Positions 33,685 to 35,908 of a stretch of 35,908 bases of DNA are shown here, one piece after another; position 1 is the stretch's first letter; the number at the start of each line of letters is the position of its first letter. The DNA comes from Haloarculaceae archaeon (lineage in GTDB: Archaea > Halobacteriota > Halobacteria > Halobacteriales > Haloarculaceae). The notes under the pieces were generated by a model. That model saw nothing but the letters and a program-made list of their open reading frames with translations, was not told the origin of the DNA and did no database searches. The stretch is from assembly GCA_007122455.1 (NCBI GenBank), contig SKTU01000029.1, forward strand, positions 1 to 35,908, written 5' to 3'. The position numbers and the translations under genes were made by a program.

Positions 33685-34983
33685 ATGAGTACGCTCCAGA
33701 TCTCCAGCGGTCGCGTTCTCCGCCCCGACATGAGCGTCGAGCGGGCGGATCTGCTCGCGGACAGAGAGACCGGCCGAATCGTCGAGGTCGGCGACGTCGC
33801 GACGGGGGACGAACGCCTCGACGCCGACGGCTCGCTCGTGGTTCCCGGACTGGTCAACGCCCACTGCCACATGGCGATGACACTGCTCCGCGGCTACGCC
33901 GACGACAAGCCGCTCGGTCCGTGGCTCCGGGAGGACATCTGGCCCGCCGAGGCCGAACTGACGACCGACGACATTCGCGCGGGTGCCCGCCTCGGCCTCG
34001 CCGAGATGCTCCTGGCCGGCGTCACCGCCGTCGGTGACATGTATTTCGAGGTACCTGCGATCGCCGAGGCGGTCGCCGAATCCGGCGTTCGCGCCCGTCT
34101 CGGTCACGGTATCGTGACGGCCGGGAAGGACACTCCGGCGGCCCGTGCGGATTTCGAGGAAGGGTTGGCGGTCGCGCGGGAGCTCGACGGTGCCGCCGAC
34201 GGCCGGATCCGGACGGCGCTCATGCCGCACTCGCTGACGACCGTCGACGCCGAACTCCTCGAGACGTTCGTCCCCCGCGCTCGCGGGAGCGACGTTCCGC
34301 TCCACTACCACGCCAACGAGACCGTCGACGAGGTCGAGCCGATCGTCGAGGAACACGGCTGTCGGCCGCTGGAGCTGGCAGACGAGCTCGGAATGCTCGG
34401 CGAGCGGGATTTCATCGCACACGGCGTCCACGTCGACGAGGTCGAGATCGATCTGCTCGCGGAGCGAGGCGTCGACGTCGCACACTGTCCGGCCTCGAAC
34501 ATGAAGCTCGCGAGCGGGATCGCCCCGGTACAGCGGCTGATCGACGCCGGCGTCGGCGTCGCGATCGGGACCGACGGAGCCGCCTCGAACAACGATCTGG
34601 ATCCGTTCGACGAACTTCGCGACGCGGCGATGATCGGCAAGCTCGCGGCCGAGGACGCCAGCGCGGTTCCTGCCGGGGCCGTCGTGCGGGCCGCGACGGC
34701 GGGTGGTGCCGACGCGCTCGGATTCGATGCAGGGCGGCTCGAGGAGGGCGCGCTCGCGGACGTCGCGGTCGTCGACCTCGAGGCACCGCATCTCACCCCG
34801 GCGACCGATCTCGTGAGCCACCTCGCCTACGCGGTTCGCGGCTCCGACGTCCGCCACACGGTCGTCGGCGGCAACGTGCTGGTCCGCGACCGGGAGCTAC
34901 TCACCCTCGACGTCGGATCCGTTCGCCGGGAGGCCGAGAGCCGATCGAGCGAACTCCTCCGACGAGCTGACACGAGCGAGTAA
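33685..34983 (+). CDS. MTA/SAH/5'-deoxyadenosine deaminase-type amidohydrolase
   Basis: A 432-residue metal-dependent amidohydrolase that would deaminate 5'-methylthioadenosine, S-adenosylhomocysteine or 5'-deoxyadenosine. The metal residues are readable: HxH at H60 and H62 (VNAHCHM), H209 (HYHANET), H246/H249 (AHGVHVDE) and D297 (GTDGAASNNDLDP). The C-terminal small beta domain closes the barrel. The ATG at 33685 is preferred; the frame runs back to 33571 but overlaps the hisG start. A TATA-like TTTCAAC (around 33654-33660) lies upstream. Which of the purine nucleosides is the true substrate cannot be told from this sequence. Confidence 0.88.
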   Translation: MSTLQISSGRVLRPDMSVERADLLADRETGRIVEVGDVATGDERLDADGSLVVPGLVNAHCHMAMTLLRGYADDKPLGPWLREDIWPAEAELTTDDIRAGARLGLAEMLLAGVTAVGDMYFEVPAIAEAVAESGVRARLGHGIVTAGKDTPAARADFEEGLAVARELDGAADGRIRTALMPHSLTTVDAELLETFVPRARGSDVPLHYHANETVDEVEPIVEEHGCRPLELADELGMLGERDFIAHGVHVDEVEIDLLAERGVDVAHCPASNMKLASGIAPVQRLIDAGVGVAIGTDGAASNNDLDPFDELRDAAMIGKLAAEDASAVPAGAVVRAATAGGADALGFDAGRLEEGALADVAVVDLEAPHLTPATDLVSHLAYAVRGSDVRHTVVGGNVLVRDRELLTLDVGSVRREAESRSSELLRRADTSE

Positions 34984-35075
34984 ACGGCGAGAGCGTCTTT
35001 TGAACCATATACTCTCTTTTGAGGGAGTTTCGTCGGTGTCAGATCGCGGCTAAACCGACCGAACGGCGTTCCCGC

Positions 35076-35083
35076 TTTTTATA
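35076..35083 (+). promoter_or_regulatory. TATA box of the right-edge secreted protein gene
   Basis: TTTTTATA, about 28 bases before ATG 35109, a strong leaderless-type promoter in the 125-base gap after the amidohydrolase gene. Confidence 0.6.
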
Positions 35084-35108
35084 CCCCCCTTTCGTTGGGT
35101 GGCGTGTA

Positions 35109-35908
35109 ATGAACCGAAACACCCGACTGTTCGCGATTGCGCTGTCGGCGATCATGGTACTCTCGGTCGTCGGACCGGCGGTCGCGGCGGCCGATACCGA
35201 CTCCGACGCCGGAATCGAGGTCGAGGCGACCGCTGACGGCGTCGTCACCGTCACCGACAACGGTTCGGCCGTCGCCAACGCGACCGTGACCGTCGAAGCG
35301 GTCGAGAACGAGACGTACGACGGTGCGGGCGACTACGTCACCGACGAGAACGGGACCGTCGAGCTCCCCACGCCCGAAGAGGACGTGACCGTCGAGATCA
35401 CCGCCGAGTACGACGGCGGAACTGCCACCACGTCAGTGACGCTCGACGCTGACTCCTCGGCGTCGATCTCCGTCGAACAGGACGGCAACGAGACGGCCAC
35501 AGTGACCGTCACCGACAACGGTTCGGCCGTCGCCAACGCGACCGTGACCGTCGAACTCGACGATGACAACGCCACGTACGCGGGCACGGGCGAGTACACC
35601 ACGGACGACAACGGGACCGTCGAGCTTCCGGCCCCCGAGGAGACGGTGACCGTCTCCGTCGTCGCGACGTTCGGGGAGACGACCGTCGAGACGAAGGCGA
35701 CGCTGACTGCCGGCGAGGAACAGCTCCAGCGGCCGTTCGGTCAGCAAGTGTCGGCGTTCGTTCACAGCATCCTCGACGGGGAGGGCGACGAGAACAAGAC
35801 GATCGGACAGCAGGTGTCGGCGTTCGTCGTCGAGAACAACCCCGGCAACGCCCCTGATCACGCAGGCCCACCGGAGCACGCCGGTCCGGGCGGTGAGCAG
35901 GGACCGCC
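35109..35908 (+). CDS. Secreted protein with duplicated beta-rich domains (partial)
   Basis: The frame starts at ATG 35109 and is open to the window edge (266 codons). A Sec signal peptide (MNRNTRLFAIALSAIMVLSV, ending near AVAA at 25-28) is followed by two beta-rich domains of about 86 residues (about 46-131 and 132-217). They share VTVTDNGSAVANATVTVE, a TYxGxGxYxTDxNGTVELPxPEExVTV core and a similar end, and look like Ig/CARDB-like units. A linker with two copies of QQVSAFV and a Pro/Gly/His-rich stretch (AGPPEHAGPGGEQGPP) follows. Many Asn-x-Thr/Ser sequons suggest N-glycosylation. The C-terminus, which might hold a cell-wall or membrane anchor, is outside the window. Family unknown. Confidence 0.85.
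   Translation, partial: MNRNTRLFAIALSAIMVLSVVGPAVAAADTDSDAGIEVEATADGVVTVTDNGSAVANATVTVEAVENETYDGAGDYVTDENGTVELPTPEEDVTVEITAEYDGGTATTSVTLDADSSASISVEQDGNETATVTVTDNGSAVANATVTVELDDDNATYAGTGEYTTDDNGTVELPAPEETVTVSVVATFGETTVETKATLTAGEEQLQRPFGQQVSAFVHSILDGEGDENKTIGQQVSAFVVENNPGNAPDHAGPPEHAGPGGEQGP
35247..35297 (+). repeat. 51-bp perfect direct repeat, copy 1
   Basis: Bases 35247-35297 are identical to 35505-35555, an exact offset of 258 bases (86 codons), in the beta-rich domains of the right-edge protein. Flanking bases differ at both ends. Perfect identity over 51 bases inside otherwise diverged domains implies recent duplication or gene conversion. Confidence 0.9.
35505..35555 (+). repeat. 51-bp perfect direct repeat, copy 2
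   Basis: Second copy of the repeat at 35247-35297. It lies at the start of the second domain and keeps the reading frame. Confidence 0.9.

Noticed and set aside
32926-34857. A 643-codon minus-strand frame across hisG and the amidohydrolase.
   Set aside because: It runs antisense to the amidohydrolase and in another frame over hisG, and has Arg/Asp/Gly-rich shadow composition.

Overview
This window is chromosomal backbone DNA from a halophilic archaeon (class Halobacteria). Four things support this. The DNA is GC-rich and the proteins are very acidic. The information-processing genes are archaeal or eukaryal in type: PCNA, RFC, the PolD small subunit, TBP, thermosome, archaeal AlaS and the SAMP2 ubiquitin-like protein. 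The PHA genes have the haloarchaeal order maoC / phaR-phaP / phaE-phaC. Nearly every promoter is an AT-rich TATA-like box about 25-28 bases before an ATG or GTG with no Shine-Dalgarno, which is the leaderless haloarchaeal pattern. I cannot name the genus.

Layout. Bases 1-3293 hold a polyhydroxyalkanoate (PHA) cluster: a truncated divergent gene that looks like the start of maoC, then the AbrB-type regulator phaR, phasin phaP, and the two class III synthase subunits phaE and phaC. PhaC carries an acidic linker and a C-terminal helix-hairpin-helix domain. Bases 3345-7756 hold signal peptidase I, the DNA polymerase D small subunit, an MFS transporter and PCNA. Bases 7826-11053 hold E1-beta and E1-alpha of a 2-oxoacid dehydrogenase, and lipoyl synthase, with no E2 or E3 gene nearby. 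Bases 11161-15784 hold a MATE exporter, a Ski2/Brr2-like helicase, a RidA protein, a small membrane protein and tRNA-Ser(GGA).

Bases 15829-22094 hold two DCC-type thiol oxidoreductase-like proteins, a small haloarchaeal protein, the thermosome, a Tat-type lipoprotein, an amidase and a cupin. Bases 22138-30118 hold alanyl-tRNA synthetase, RFC small subunit interrupted by a 631-residue intein in its Walker A motif, SAMP2, a GNAT acetyltransferase, a second divergent RFC subunit and a dual-specificity phosphatase. Bases 30133-34983 hold a YbhB/PEBP protein, a Trm-G10/Trm11-type tRNA methyltransferase, TBP, a small membrane protein, HisG and an MTA/SAH deaminase-type amidohydrolase. The right edge (35109 onward) is the start of a secreted protein with duplicated beta-rich domains.

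How the genes work together. Four replisome components (PolD small subunit, PCNA and two RFC subunits) lie within 26 kb, together with core translation, folding and transcription genes. The PHA cluster is the main carbon-storage module. There is no transposase, integrase, CRISPR array, rRNA or replication origin that I can support. No stretch longer than about 300 bases is without a gene; the longest gaps (121-361, 9910-10117 and 16754-16935) hold promoters. The points most worth a second look are the dyad operator upstream of phaR, the nucleic-acid-binding-type domain fused to PhaC, the degenerate homing endonuclease in the RFC intein, the tandem TATA boxes of tbp, and the recent internal duplication in the right-edge secreted protein.
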